A DNA stretch of 64,000 nucleotides from Stieleria maiorica (GTDB lineage: Bacteria; Planctomycetota; Planctomycetia; Pirellulales; Pirellulaceae), in contig NZ_CP036264.1 in NCBI RefSeq assembly GCF_008035925.1, positions 2,972,443 through 3,036,442 of the forward strand, given 5' to 3'. The notes under the pieces are model-generated. The model made no database searches, was not told the origin of the DNA, and worked only from the letters and a program-made list of their open reading frames with translations. Both the position numbers and the translations under genes were made by a program. Position 1 is the first letter of the stretch. Every line of letters begins with the position of its first letter. Positions 1 to 7,714 of the stretch are shown here, in pieces.

Positions 1-50
1 ACATTGGCAAACCGCGACGATGTTTCAAGCCGGCGTGCCGACCGGCGCCA

Positions 51-174
51 CGAACCGGGCGATGCACCCCAGCACACTCATTGTTGCGAGACGCAAACTT
101 TTACCCGATTCGGTCATCACGCTCACGCCATCTCAATCGTAAAGGTCCGTGTGCGAGGTGATCGCTGATGTTCG
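51..174 (+). other. attC site 1 (long type)
   Basis: R'' CGAAC at 51-55 and R' GTTCG at 170-174. The arms GGCGATGCACC and GAGGTGATCGC pair with one extra base in the left arm. About 70 bases lie in the variable loop. The right arm holds GAGGTGATC (155-163) and ATG (168-170). It ends a gene-less cassette whose body lies left of the window. Confidence 0.82.
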
Positions 175-265
175 TCGACTGAGGTTCTGTGGATTACTTC
201 CTTATCGAAACTGTGGTTTCTCGGAAACACCATCGCAACATGAACATGCGTGGTGGAGCGATACG

Positions 266-1471
266 ATGATACGCTCGCTGGCAGCCTTAGCCCTAATGAT
301 CAGTAGCCAGCTCTCGGCTGAGGCCTGCCTCTGGGACCGGGACACTCCCGCCGAAGAGGCCAGCGGAATGCCCGAGGTTGTCGCCGCGTTGACCGGCCGG
401 TTTACACGGAATCCGCCGCTTTACTACGAGATGCGACTAGCCCGAGTCTCACGTCACCTCCAAAGCCATCCTGACGACCTCGCCGCCTACGACGATGCCG
501 GCGTCGCCTGCGACCGCCTTGGGCTGGGGGACGAGGCGATATCCTGGATGGACCGGAAGTGGGTGGAACTGGAGAAGCTCGACTCCTCTCGTCCCGAAGT
601 CCGGGAGCACCGTTACCGGTATCATGCGAATCTCGGCACGTTTCTCATCCATCGCTGGGCGAGACAAGGTGCCGACCGATCGAGGCTCGACGAGCTCGAG
701 TCCGCTTGCGACGAGATCGCTAAGGCTCTTGAGATCAACCCGGACGCACATTTCGGCCGTGAAAAGTACCAGTTGCAAGCGATGAAGTGGATCGTTAATC
801 CGCCACAAATCGACAATTCTCAATACCTTCCCAATCTCCTTGATTGGAGCTTCCAAGATATCTACAGTGAACTAACCGAACCCGAGGAGGCCAATGAGGC
901 CGTCCGGGGCCTCGCCGGTCTGATCGTGCTTGGGGATGCTTGGGAGAGCGTAGATGTCTTTCACGCCTTGAACGTTGCACTTCAACGCAATTCCACGGGT
1001 TACTCTCGGGGCCGTGATGGCGGACGGAATTCGCTCGCGTATTTTGCTTGGCTCCGTTGCATGGAGTTGGTGGACTCGGGCCAGCACTCATTCTTGCCTG
1101 ACGCGCCGAAGGGAGAAAATCTGAAAGCGTTACTTCCTCCGCCCGATTTCGTGAAGGCGGAGCTACTGCTCGATCCCGCCTATCGGCAGCTTCGCACCGA
1201 GGCGGACGCTTGGCACGCGGAGCGAGTCGCATTCATGTCGCGGCGGCTGCAAACGGGCCGCCACCCTGACACGGATCCGAGCTTCTGGGACGGATATACC
1301 GCGCGACCCGCGCCAGAATTACCGTCTTCATCAGTCCCGGACGCCTACAACGAATGGATGGAGAGACGTAGAACGCTGGTATTGCTGGTTGTCGTCGGTG
1401 TACCATTGCTCCTAACAGGATTGGTGCTCGGAACGTGGATCGTCCGGAAGTCCAAAGCAAGATTGGCGTGA
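266..1471 (+). CDS. Exported, membrane-anchored TPR-like protein of unknown function
   Basis: A 401-residue protein, the only gene of its cassette. The start at 266 was chosen because it gives a hydrophobic export signal (residues 2-19) ending near AEACLWD, a possible lipoprotein Cys. The same frame is open upstream only through the attC. Residues about 65-170 are helical and TPR-like (segments such as AYDDAGVACDRLGLGDEA). A single transmembrane segment (VLLVVVGVPLLLTGLVLGTW) and a short basic tail end the protein, so most of it should face the periplasm. No catalytic motif is visible and I do not recognise the family. The upstream attC supplies a Shine-Dalgarno-ATG, but its reading frame stops after four codons. 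Confidence 0.75.
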   Translation: MIRSLAALALMISSQLSAEACLWDRDTPAEEASGMPEVVAALTGRFTRNPPLYYEMRLARVSRHLQSHPDDLAAYDDAGVACDRLGLGDEAISWMDRKWVELEKLDSSRPEVREHRYRYHANLGTFLIHRWARQGADRSRLDELESACDEIAKALEINPDAHFGREKYQLQAMKWIVNPPQIDNSQYLPNLLDWSFQDIYSELTEPEEANEAVRGLAGLIVLGDAWESVDVFHALNVALQRNSTGYSRGRDGGRNSLAYFAWLRCMELVDSGQHSFLPDAPKGENLKALLPPPDFVKAELLLDPAYRQLRTEADAWHAERVAFMSRRLQTGRHPDTDPSFWDGYTARPAPELPSSSVPDAYNEWMERRRTLVLLVVVGVPLLLTGLVLGTWIVRKSKARLA

Positions 1472-1552
1472 CCAATGGGATTAGTTGCTTGGTCGCGCTG
1501 ACAAGTTGGTGCGACCGACCGCGCAACATACCGTCGCCGATCGGACACTCGA

Positions 1553-1639
1553 CGAACCAGGCGATGAACGGGAGTTGCGGGTGCCGTTGTTTTGTGAGTT
1601 CACGTCGCTTGGCCGCAACCCGTTATCGCTAGACGTTCG
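1553..1639 (+). other. attC site 2 (short type)
   Basis: R'' CGAAC at 1553-1557, preceded by TCGA. The cassette opens with GTTCGTCGA (from 170), the exact complement of TCGACGAAC. R' GTTCG is at 1635-1639. Arms GGCGATGAACGGGAGTTGCGG and CCGCAACCCGTTATCGC pair with an extra base in the left arm. Confidence 0.87.
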
Positions 1640-1747
1640 TCGACTAAAGTGCTCCATTTCGTTGGTTTTCACGTAGCTTCGAACGAATCTGGATCTCTTG
1701 GTCGCATCGCTGTAGAATGGATGCAACTGAAAAAAGGCAGGTGATCC

Positions 1748-1972
1748 ATGACTGTAGAGCAAGCCATTTCTGAGATTTCGTCTCTCTCGATCGACGAGCA
1801 GCTGCGCGTTGTGCAGGCAATCTGGGATCGTATGCCGCAGGACGCGGGTACGGCACTGTCTGATCGGCAACGGGCCGAACTTGACCGACGTTTGGCAGAT
1901 TACCGCGATAATCCCGATTCCGCGCTAACGGAGTCGCAATTGCGTAAACAGATCGGTGATGCTCGCACGTGA
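1748..1972 (+). CDS. Antitoxin, putative addiction module component
   Basis: A 74-residue acidic protein resembling the addiction-module antitoxin family (Unstab_antitox type). It has an N-terminal helical segment MTVEQAISEISSLSIDEQL followed by RVVQAIWDRM and the typical region of PDSALTESQLRKQI. It should bind and neutralise the toxin encoded next to it and probably represses their shared promoter. AGGCAGGTGATCC precedes the ATG at 1748. The stop overlaps the toxin start by one base (TGATG), so the two are translationally coupled. This is a classic integron cassette cargo, thought to stabilise arrays. Confidence 0.85.
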   Translation: MTVEQAISEISSLSIDEQLRVVQAIWDRMPQDAGTALSDRQRAELDRRLADYRDNPDSALTESQLRKQIGDART

Positions 1973-2292
1973 TGGACGTCCGCTACGCCAAAGAAGTTCG
2001 CGACGATCTTCTGTCCTCTATGGCATGGCTCGATGAGCGTCGTGACGGACTTGGCGACGAGTTGGAAACGGAGTTCTTTACTTCGGTTTCAATCGTCCGA
2101 GATCGCCCATTGTCGTTTGCTGCCGACCACACGGGGTACCGCGCCTGCCGCCTTCGTCGTTTCACGGCCGTCCTATACTACCGCATTGAATCGGACGTCG
2201 TTGTCATAGTGGGATTGTTCGTTGGTGGTCGTGACGAATCTCGATTAAAAGACCGCGGCGAACCAGACGATGCACGTGAGTCGCCGAGTTGA
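1972..2292 (+). CDS. RelE/ParE-family toxin
   Basis: A 106-residue protein with the RelE/ParE layout: N-terminal helices (YAKEVRDDLLSSMAWLDERR) followed by strands including the family-typical FTAVLYYRIESDVVVIVGLF. The ATG at 1972 overlaps the antitoxin stop; a GTG at 1969 is also in frame. RelE-type members cleave mRNA on the ribosome and ParE-type members poison DNA gyrase. The sequence alone does not settle which, although the partner family usually accompanies ParE/RelE-like plasmid stabilisation toxins. The last residues (GEPDDARESPS) are encoded by the left half of the following attC, so the C-terminus is set by the recombination site. Confidence 0.83.
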   Translation: MDVRYAKEVRDDLLSSMAWLDERRDGLGDELETEFFTSVSIVRDRPLSFAADHTGYRACRLRRFTAVLYYRIESDVVVIVGLFVGGRDESRLKDRGEPDDARESPS

Positions 2293-2344
2293 CCGTATTG
2301 AAGTGGTGCGTCGTTCGCGGCGACCACGTGATCGTTATCGTTCG
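2259..2344 (+). other. attC site 3 (short type)
   Basis: R'' CGAAC at 2259-2263, R' GTTCG at 2340-2344. Arms CGATGCACGTGAGTCGCCG and CGGCGACCACGTGATCG pair with an extra C in the left arm (an extrahelical G on the bottom strand). The toxin stop codon lies inside the site. Confidence 0.88.
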
Positions 2345-2820
2345 CGGCGGTAGACTTGGCTGCGATGGTCCGGCGCCTGTCGTCTATGCTGCTGACGGGT
2401 GCGCTCGAATTTGGCCCACTTGATGTCGTCGAACCTCCGTTTCCTGGGATTCGCTCTTGATGTCACGGTATGACGGGTGCGCGGTCGACTCGGCTGAGAC
2501 AAGCAAACCGATGCCTGTCGATCGATTACGAGCACGAGCACCGCGATGCTGAGCACGAGCACGAGAAGACCAGTGCTGACAACCGACGCCTGACATCCCG
2601 ACTGGAGATTGGGACACTGGAATTCCCCCACGGCGATTCGAATCGAATACATTGGCAATTCGCGACGATGTTTCAAACCGGCGTGCCGACCGGCGCCACG
2701 AACCCGGCGATGCACCCCAGCACACTCATTGTTGCGAGACGCAAACTTCCACCGCCGTCTCGATCATCAAGCTGACGCGATCTCGATCGTAGAGGTCCGC
2801 ATGCGAGGTAATCGCTGACG
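2341..2820 (+). repeat. Gene-less cassette, family 1, copy C
   Basis: About 480 bp between two recombination points with no convincing gene. It is nearly colinear with the cassettes at 2821, 4518, 6744 and 9217. It is longer because of a hexanucleotide-rich insertion (variants of GAGCAC) around 2527-2575. Conserved blocks include GCGATGGTCCGGCGCCTGTC near the start and GAGTACATTGGC-like sequence before the attC. Confidence 0.8.
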
Positions 2821-2824
2821 TTCG
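2699..2824 (+). other. attC site 4 (long type)
   Basis: R'' CGAAC at 2699-2703, R' GTTCG at 2820-2824. Arms GGCGATGCACC and GAGGTAATCGC. The Shine-Dalgarno-like block is altered to GAGGTAATC and the following triplet is ACG rather than ATG. Confidence 0.82.
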
Positions 2825-3254
2825 TGGCGGTAGACGTGACTGTGATGGTCCGGCGCCTGTCGTCCATGCTGCTGACGGGTGCGCTTGAATTTGGCCCACT
2901 TGGTGTCGTCGAACCTCCGTTTCCTGGGAATCGCTCTTGATGTCACGGTTTGACGGGTGCGCGGTCGACTCACCTGACGAAAGACAAACCGACACCTGTC
3001 GACTTCCATGCTGACGACCGACGCCTGACGTGCCGGCTGGAGATCGGGATGCTGGAATTTCCCCACGGCGATTCGAATCGAGTACATTGGCGATTCCCGA
3101 CGATGTTTCAAGCCGGCGTGCCGACCGGCGCCACGAACCCGGCGATGCACCCCAGCACACTCATTGTTGCGATACACAAACTTTCACCCCGATTCGATCA
3201 TCACGCTCACGCCATCTCAATCGTGAAGGCCCGTGTGCGAGGTGATCGCTGTTG
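2821..3254 (+). repeat. Gene-less cassette, family 1, copy D
   Basis: About 434 bp, sharing most of its length with copies C, G, J and N. It begins GTTCGTGGC and ends GCCACGAAC, an exact nine-base complement, so this copy retains an intact cassette end. No + strand gene is visible. Long - strand reading frames recur in all copies but look like by-products of base composition. Confidence 0.82.
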
Positions 3255-3258
3255 TTCG
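3134..3258 (+). other. attC site 5 (long type)
   Basis: R'' CGAAC at 3134-3138, R' GTTCG at 3254-3258. GAGGTGATC (3239-3247) in the right arm is followed by TTG (3252-3254) instead of ATG. Confidence 0.83.
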
Positions 3259-3270
3259 CCCACCTAACGA

Positions 3271-3657
3271 ATGAAACCATTCACACCAAAATCTACGGCT
3301 TACATGAGACCAGGGCAGTACTGGAGCCTTCCGCTAAAGGCTGGCCGTTTTGGTTGTGGCGTTGTGCTGTCACGCGTTGAACGCGAAGGAAAACCAGACA
3401 CTCGAATGTTCTTAGCCGGACTGCTTGAATGGATCGGCGATTCGCAACCGACAGAAGAATTGATTGTGAATCGGCCAATTGCCAAGAAATGCTTTGCGCA
3501 CATTAAGATGATTCAAATGACGGGTGGACAACTCATTGGCGAGTTTGCCCCTTGGTGGGAAGTCGATACCCTTGTTCCATTCAGCGACGACATGCCAACG
3601 GCGGGATACAATGTGTTTACTGTCCTCGCGCAAAAGCAAGCTGATGGGACGTCGTAA
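3271..3657 (+). CDS. Imm26-like immunity protein
   Basis: A 128-residue protein. Its N-terminal half (GQYWSLPLKAGRFGCGVVLSR) matches the pattern of the Imm26 family (G-x-x-x-x-IPL-x-x-G-R-x-G-x-G-x-VL), immunity proteins that protect against polymorphic or contact-dependent toxins. No toxin is adjacent, so it would act as an orphan immunity gene against neighbours' toxins. The ATG at 3271 lies 12 bases past the attC end. The stop is followed almost directly by attC 6, so the cassette has little spare sequence. The family assignment is by eye; another small beta-rich domain is possible. Confidence 0.6.
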   Translation: MKPFTPKSTAYMRPGQYWSLPLKAGRFGCGVVLSRVEREGKPDTRMFLAGLLEWIGDSQPTEELIVNRPIAKKCFAHIKMIQMTGGQLIGEFAPWWEVDTLVPFSDDMPTAGYNVFTVLAQKQADGTS

Positions 3658-3667
3658 TGCGTGGGGG

Positions 3668-3754
3668 CGAACCACGCGATGAACCGAAGTCGCGGAGTCG
3701 TCGTTTTTGACAATGGAAAATCAATCGCCGCGACTCGGTTATCGCGGCCGTTCG
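3668..3754 (+). other. attC site 6 (short type)
   Basis: R'' CGAAC at 3668-3672 preceded by GGG, matching the cassette opening GTTCGCCC. R' GTTCG is at 3750-3754. Arms GCGATGAACCGAAGTCGCGG and CCGCGACTCGGTTATCGC. Confidence 0.88.
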
Positions 3755-3778
3755 CCAGTAATAGAGAGATTCATCTTG

Positions 3779-4477
3779 ATGCAACTACACAAAATGATCA
3801 CGGTATTTATTGCCTCCGCATTACTTCCACTGTCGGCTTGCTTTGCTGACATTGTGATCGATTTCGACGACCAGCCTGTTGCCGGACCGGTTGCGACCAC
3901 TAACGGAGATGTCTATTCCTCGCTGGGCATCTTATTCGCGTCGGGGGACATCCCCGACGTCGTCAACTTAGGGGATGTCATCACCTTGTCAAATCGCACC
4001 GAACAGTTCTCAATAATCTCGAACACTTCACCTCGCAGCGTTCCAAATTTCGCGGGTGCTGAAGGACTTGGGTTGCGCGACACATTGATGACGTTCAGCC
4101 AGCGCGCAACGTCGGTTTCACTCGACCTCGACGCCAACTTTGGCGAACCCGCCGATACGGTTCGTCTTCTCGGACTTCAGGCAACAGGGACGATGAATTC
4201 TTTTCGTGTCCTTGCGATCACGGAAGTGCTCGACAACGTTTTTTCCCGGGTTACGATCAATTCAACGAGTTCTACGTTTGATGCTGCGATATTTCAAGTA
4301 ACGACGGAAACCGAAGGTTTCGACAACCTAGCCGTGACCTCTGTACCGGAACCATCGAGCGTCATGGGAATCGCAACTTGTGCTGCAATTGTCGCTATTG
4401 GACGGCGACGCAGATCGGCGCGACGTAAACATGGCGAACCAGGCGATGAACCTAAGTCGCGGTGCTGTACTTTTTGA
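3779..4477 (+). CDS. PEP-CTERM sorting-domain secreted protein
   Basis: A 232-residue exported protein. Residues 1-22 form a signal peptide (ending LSACFAD). The C-terminus has the PEP-CTERM tripartite signal: VPEPSS, a hydrophobic stretch (VMGIATCAAIVAIG) and a basic cluster RRRR. Such proteins are processed by exosortase/archaeosortase-type enzymes and displayed on the envelope or matrix. The body is beta-rich and starts DIVIDFDDQPV, like many planctomycete PEP-CTERM proteins. The start at 3779 has AGAGAG about ten bases upstream. The coding frame runs on into the following attC, adding a 20-residue hydrophilic tail beyond the basic cluster, so sorting after that extension is uncertain. Confidence 0.8.
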   Translation: MQLHKMITVFIASALLPLSACFADIVIDFDDQPVAGPVATTNGDVYSSLGILFASGDIPDVVNLGDVITLSNRTEQFSIISNTSPRSVPNFAGAEGLGLRDTLMTFSQRATSVSLDLDANFGEPADTVRLLGLQATGTMNSFRVLAITEVLDNVFSRVTINSTSSTFDAAIFQVTTETEGFDNLAVTSVPEPSSVMGIATCAAIVAIGRRRRSARRKHGEPGDEPKSRCCTF

Positions 4478-4521
4478 CAATGGAAAATCAATCGCCGCGA
4501 CTCGGTTATCGCTGTCGTTCG
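4435..4521 (+). other. attC site 7 (short type)
   Basis: R'' CGAAC at 4435-4439 preceded by TGG, the complement of the cassette opening GTTCGCCA. R' GTTCG is at 4517-4521. The loop is nearly identical to that of site 6, suggesting the two cassettes share attC ancestry. Confidence 0.88.
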
Positions 4522-4949
4522 TGGCGGAAGAAGTGGCTGCGATGGTCCGGCGCCTGTCGTCCATGCTGGTGACGGGAGCGATTGGATTGGGCCCACTTGA
4601 TGTCATCGAACCTCCGTTTCCTGGGATTCGCTCTTGGTGTCACGGTTTGACGGGTGCGCGGTCGACTTTGCCGACGAAGACAAACCGGCGCCTGTCGACT
4701 TCAATGCTGACAACCGACGCCTGACATGCTGACTGGAGATTGAGACACTGGAATCTCCCACGGCGATTCAAATCGAGTACATTGGCAAGCCGCAACCATG
4801 ATTCAAACCGGCGTGCCGACCAACGCCACGAACCCGGCGATGCACCCCAGCACACTCATTGTTGCGAGACGCAAACTTCCGCACCGATTCGATCATCACG
4901 CTCACGCCATCTCAATCAGAAAGGCCCGTGTGCGAGGTGATCGCTGATG
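4518..4949 (+). repeat. Gene-less cassette, family 1, copy G
   Basis: About 432 bp, colinear with copies C, D, J and N. It begins GTTCGTGGCG and ends CGCCACGAAC, a perfect ten-base complement. It lies directly upstream of the zinc-ribbon gene and supplies its start signal through attC 8. Confidence 0.82.
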
Positions 4950-4953
4950 TTCT
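4829..4953 (+). other. attC site 8 (long type)
   Basis: R'' CGAAC at 4829-4833, R' GTTCT at 4949-4953. The T replacing G is mirrored by the next cassette's own R'' (AGAAC), confirming cassette-specific R' ends. GAGGTGATC at 4934-4942 and ATG at 4947-4949. Confidence 0.85.
4934..4949 (+). promoter_or_regulatory. Ribosome binding site and start codon inside attC
   Basis: GAGGTGATC is a nine-base match to the complement of the 16S rRNA 3' tail (UAAGGAGGUGAUC). It sits nine bases (counted from GAGG) before an ATG that is in frame with the following zinc-ribbon gene. The attC palindrome would pair this block with the left arm, hiding it when the RNA folds. Confidence 0.55.
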
Positions 4954-5423
4954 GCCTTGGAGGCCAATGCTGCAGCATGAGTGATAGCGTCTTCAAATTT
5001 CACCCGCTGGATGCGCGTTGCGAACTCTCGCCCGACGATGCCGCAAGAATCAAGGCACTCGTTTCCGAACACAATCCGTCATCGATCGACCCAGATTCCT
5101 TCTCGCTTGAAAGTTTTGGGACTCCCCAATTCTTGGACTGTGGTACCAGGTTTGAACGTGTTTGCTGTCCGCAATGCGGCGAACCGCTTAATCGCACGGA
5201 TTGGCAATCGGCGATGGATGCCGACTATTCCGTAGCGACTGGATTCCGGCTATCGGAGCCGATACGTTGCCCATGCGGCAACACGACAACATTGGACAAA
5301 TTGACGTATCACGCAGCGTGTGCATTTGCGTCTGCATGTCTTTCCGTTCGCGTACATTCACACTTTTTCACTGGATGGCTACACGAACTGCCTGCGTTTG
5401 GATTCGTCGAAGCAACATACTGA
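4947..5423 (+). CDS. Zinc-ribbon protein of unknown function
   Basis: A 158-residue protein carrying two Cys pairs, CPQCGEP (about residue 75) and CPCGN (about residue 109), consistent with one zinc ribbon. The rest is not recognised. The start at 4947 lies inside attC 8 and has a strong Shine-Dalgarno (GAGGTGATC). A second in-frame ATG at 4977 (MSDSVFKFHP) follows GGAGG at a long spacing and is the alternative. With the first start, the N-terminus MFCLGGQCCS is partly encoded by the recombination site. The cassette ends cleanly at attC 9. Function unknown. Confidence 0.62.
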   Translation: MFCLGGQCCSMSDSVFKFHPLDARCELSPDDAARIKALVSEHNPSSIDPDSFSLESFGTPQFLDCGTRFERVCCPQCGEPLNRTDWQSAMDADYSVATGFRLSEPIRCPCGNTTTLDKLTYHAACAFASACLSVRVHSHFFTGWLHELPAFGFVEATY

Positions 5424-5449
5424 CTATCTTGCCTCAGCAGAGAATTGGC

Positions 5450-5535
5450 AGAACAATGGGTTGGACGCGGAGGCCTCGAAAGCGTCTTTTTAAATGGTTG
5501 ATCTTTCGCTCGGCCCCGGTCAACCCTGCCGTTCT
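5450..5535 (+). other. attC site 9 (short type)
   Basis: R'' AGAAC at 5450-5454 (context GGCAGAAC) is the exact complement of its cassette's opening GTTCTGCC. R' GTTCT is at 5531-5535. The arms contain GGGTTGGAC and GTCAACCC, with one extra base on the left. Confidence 0.87.
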
Positions 5536-5559
5536 GCTTAATTGGAGTGCTGAATACTT

Positions 5560-6699
5560 GTGAGTTTCAACCTGCCAGACAATCGCATATTGAAGGTCAC
5601 GGAGGGCGCCTGGCGTGACGTTGTCTATCCAGCCAAGGCGATCGTACAACTAAAGCTGGTTCCGTCTGATTACTTCGAACCTGTCAGCGAGGACGAGAGC
5701 AGGTCCTGCGTTCCGCAAGGCGGAACGGACTTCCGCTTTTTGCTAAACGGCAACAATGGCCGAATGACGCTGCATGGCAAGACAATGATGCCACCACTTT
5801 CAGTTACCTTTGATATCAACGACGGCGCGTGGGACGTGTCTTTCGTGGGGGCAACGATGCAGATCTCGAGCAACCTGGATTCTGAGGATAGGATCAACTC
5901 ATTCTTGACAAATTGCGAAAAAATCATTCCCGCCCTGCTTTCGGTTTGTCTCGGGATAGCTATTCGTTCGGACGAAACGTTGATCCGTATCGGTGATTAT
6001 GTTGAGGCGCGATCAGAGACGATTTTTGCGCCTCATACCGTTCGTGTCATTGATCCTGATTCTCGCATCCAGGAACTCGCTGACTCACTTCCGGTCATCG
6101 TGAAGTGTATGGACTCGGCGCGATATGTGTTGGCTGCCACGTATCTCCGAGAGGCCATTGAATTTAACAGTTCCTATGGACAACAAAATCCTTACGTAAG
6201 ATCGCTTGAAACGATTTTAGGGTGTGCCAAGGTCATTGAAGTGCTATTCAGTGGGCAGAACGATACCATTCGCGACAAGTGCCGCGAATTAGGAATAGAT
6301 GACGATGTGATCGAACACGAGATCGTTCGAATCAATATGGCGCGAAGCAAATTAGGTCCGGCTCACTCAAGTCGCTTTGTGCCAAATTCGACTGAGGCCG
6401 AAGTGCTACGCGTTTTTGCGTCGAGAGCAATTGTCACGGTTCGTGAGTTACTTCTCTTGATCAGCAAGAAGCGTTTTACTGACTTTCCCTATTTGTTAGA
6501 ACCCGCGGGAAGAAGTCGTGACAAGGAGGCGTTCCTGGAAAAATTAAGGGAAACACTTGAGCGTCCGACTTGGAGACCGAGCGGAGACTCGGAGCCAAGG
6601 AACTTTGCTTTTCACGATCCACGTCTGTCAGGAGCAGAGCAAGAAAACGAAGCTCCAGCAGAACCTTCGGATGCACGACGAGTCGGCGAGTCGGATTAA
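5560..6699 (+). CDS. Hypothetical cassette protein with possible HEPN-like C-terminal helices
   Basis: A 379-residue soluble protein starting at GTG 5560, about 25 bases after the attC. The N-terminal third is beta-rich (LPDNRILKVTEGAWRDVVYP). The region about residues 170-310 is helical and ends IVRINMARSKLGPAHSSR followed by a hydrophobic helix with TVRELLLLI. That arrangement recalls the R-x(4-6)-H motif (RSKLGPAH) of HEPN/ApeA-like domains, RNase folds frequent in toxins and phage defence. The match is suggestive only. The last 13 residues (AEPSDARRVGESD) come from the following attC. No partner gene is in the cassette. Confidence 0.6.
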   Translation: MSFNLPDNRILKVTEGAWRDVVYPAKAIVQLKLVPSDYFEPVSEDESRSCVPQGGTDFRFLLNGNNGRMTLHGKTMMPPLSVTFDINDGAWDVSFVGATMQISSNLDSEDRINSFLTNCEKIIPALLSVCLGIAIRSDETLIRIGDYVEARSETIFAPHTVRVIDPDSRIQELADSLPVIVKCMDSARYVLAATYLREAIEFNSSYGQQNPYVRSLETILGCAKVIEVLFSGQNDTIRDKCRELGIDDDVIEHEIVRINMARSKLGPAHSSRFVPNSTEAEVLRVFASRAIVTVRELLLLISKKRFTDFPYLLEPAGRSRDKEAFLEKLRETLERPTWRPSGDSEPRNFAFHDPRLSGAEQENEAPAEPSDARRVGESD

Positions 6700-6747
6700 A
6701 TTGAAGTGTTGAATCTATTGCGCCGACCGCGTGATCCGTGACGTTCG
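6660..6747 (+). other. attC site 10 (short type)
   Basis: R'' AGAAC at 6660-6664 (GCAGAAC) is complementary to the cassette opening GTTCTGC. R' GTTCG is at 6743-6747. Arms GGATGCACGACGAGTCGGCG and CGCCGACCGCGTGATCC. Confidence 0.88.
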
Positions 6748-7174
6748 CGGCGGTAGACTTGGCTGCGATGGTCCGGCGCCTGTCGTCCATGCTGCTGACG
6801 GGTGCGCTCGAATTTGGCCCACTTGATGTCGTCGAACCTCCGTTTCCTGGGATTCGCTCTTGATGTCACGGTATGACGGGTGCGCGGTCGACTCGGCTGA
6901 CGAAGACAAGCCGACGCCTGACGACTTCAATGCTGAAAACCGACGCCTGAAATGCTGACTGGAGATTGGGAGGTTCGAATTTCCCGTGGCGATTCGAATC
7001 GAGTACATTGGCAAACCGCGACGATGTTTCAAGCCGGCGTGCCGACCGGCGCCACGAACCGGGCGATGCACCCCAGCACACTCATTGTTGCGAGACGCAA
7101 ACTTTTACCCGATTCGGTCATCACGCTCACGCCATCTCAATCGTAAAGGTCCGTGTGCGAGGTGATCGCTGATG
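6744..7174 (+). repeat. Gene-less cassette, family 1, copy J
   Basis: About 431 bp, matching copies C, D, G and N throughout. Its last ~170 bp are identical in most positions to bases 1-174, so the truncated cassette at the left edge is another copy. Confidence 0.82.
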
Positions 7175-7178
7175 TTCG
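7054..7178 (+). other. attC site 11 (long type)
   Basis: R'' CGAAC at 7054-7058, R' GTTCG at 7174-7178. GAGGTGATC at 7159-7167 and ATG at 7172-7174, as in sites 1, 8 and 15. Confidence 0.84.
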
Positions 7179-7710
7179 CGCTGCTAACCGACGCCCGGCA
7201 GCGACGGCCCACCTCTTCTCTGTGTCCCTCTGCGACCTCAGTGATTGTTGATTCATCCACGGTTCAATTGGTGCGCCCGAAGTGGAAGATGTGGCAGACG
7301 AATGATTGGCAGACGAATAGGAGAGAATCGATCAACGTCGGCAGAACGAGCTGCAATCATTCGTCTGCCATCCATTCGTTTGCCACATGGCTTGACATCG
7401 AAGGAAAGGCCCAGCCTTCTGTGCCTCAAGGTTTTCGATGCATCGGACGGTGTTCCATTGTGTTTGTCAGAAGAGACCAGCCAGCATCCAATGGGGCACG
7501 TTCCGAGGCAATCCGACGTCCAAAATGCCGGCCGCAAATTGGGTCACTGGATGCCCCACGGCGACTCCAATCGAGTACATTGGCCATCAGCGGCGCTGGT
7601 TTTCACGGTCGTCGTGGCCGATGCGCGTGAACTAAGTGGTGCACCGCAGTCGGCGAGTCGAGTTTGTTTTTGAGTTCCGGTCGATCGCGCCGACGCGGTG
7701 ACCACTGACG
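7175..7710 (+). repeat. Gene-less cassette, family 2, copy K with palindromic insert
   Basis: About 536 bp. Its 3' part (ATTGGGTCACTGG, GAGTACATTGGCCATCAGCG, GTCGTCGTGGCCGATGCGCG) matches cassettes L, Q and T. A ~100-bp hairpin element sits at 7289-7388. An open frame of 152 codons begins at the attC ATG (7172), but its composition does not look like a folded protein, so I treat the cassette as gene-less. Confidence 0.7.
7289..7388. repeat. Palindromic double-unit element
   Basis: The left arm has two related units (GTGGCAGACGAATGATT and GGCAGACGAAT). The right arm has their inverted partners (ATTCGTCTGCC and ATTCGTTTGCCAC). The layout matches the elements at 22882, 28020 and 37136 although the sequence differs. 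Confidence 0.65.
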
Positions 7711-7714
7711 TTCA
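7628..7714 (+). other. attC site 12 (short type)
   Basis: R'' TGAAC at 7628-7632, R' GTTCA at 7710-7714. Arms GGTGCACCGCAGTCGGCG and CGCCGACGCGGTGACC pair with one extra base on the left. Confidence 0.87.

Noticed and set aside
7172-7630. 152-codon frame starting at the attC 11 ATG
   Set aside because: It runs through a palindromic insert and family 2 repeat sequence; composition is not protein-like.
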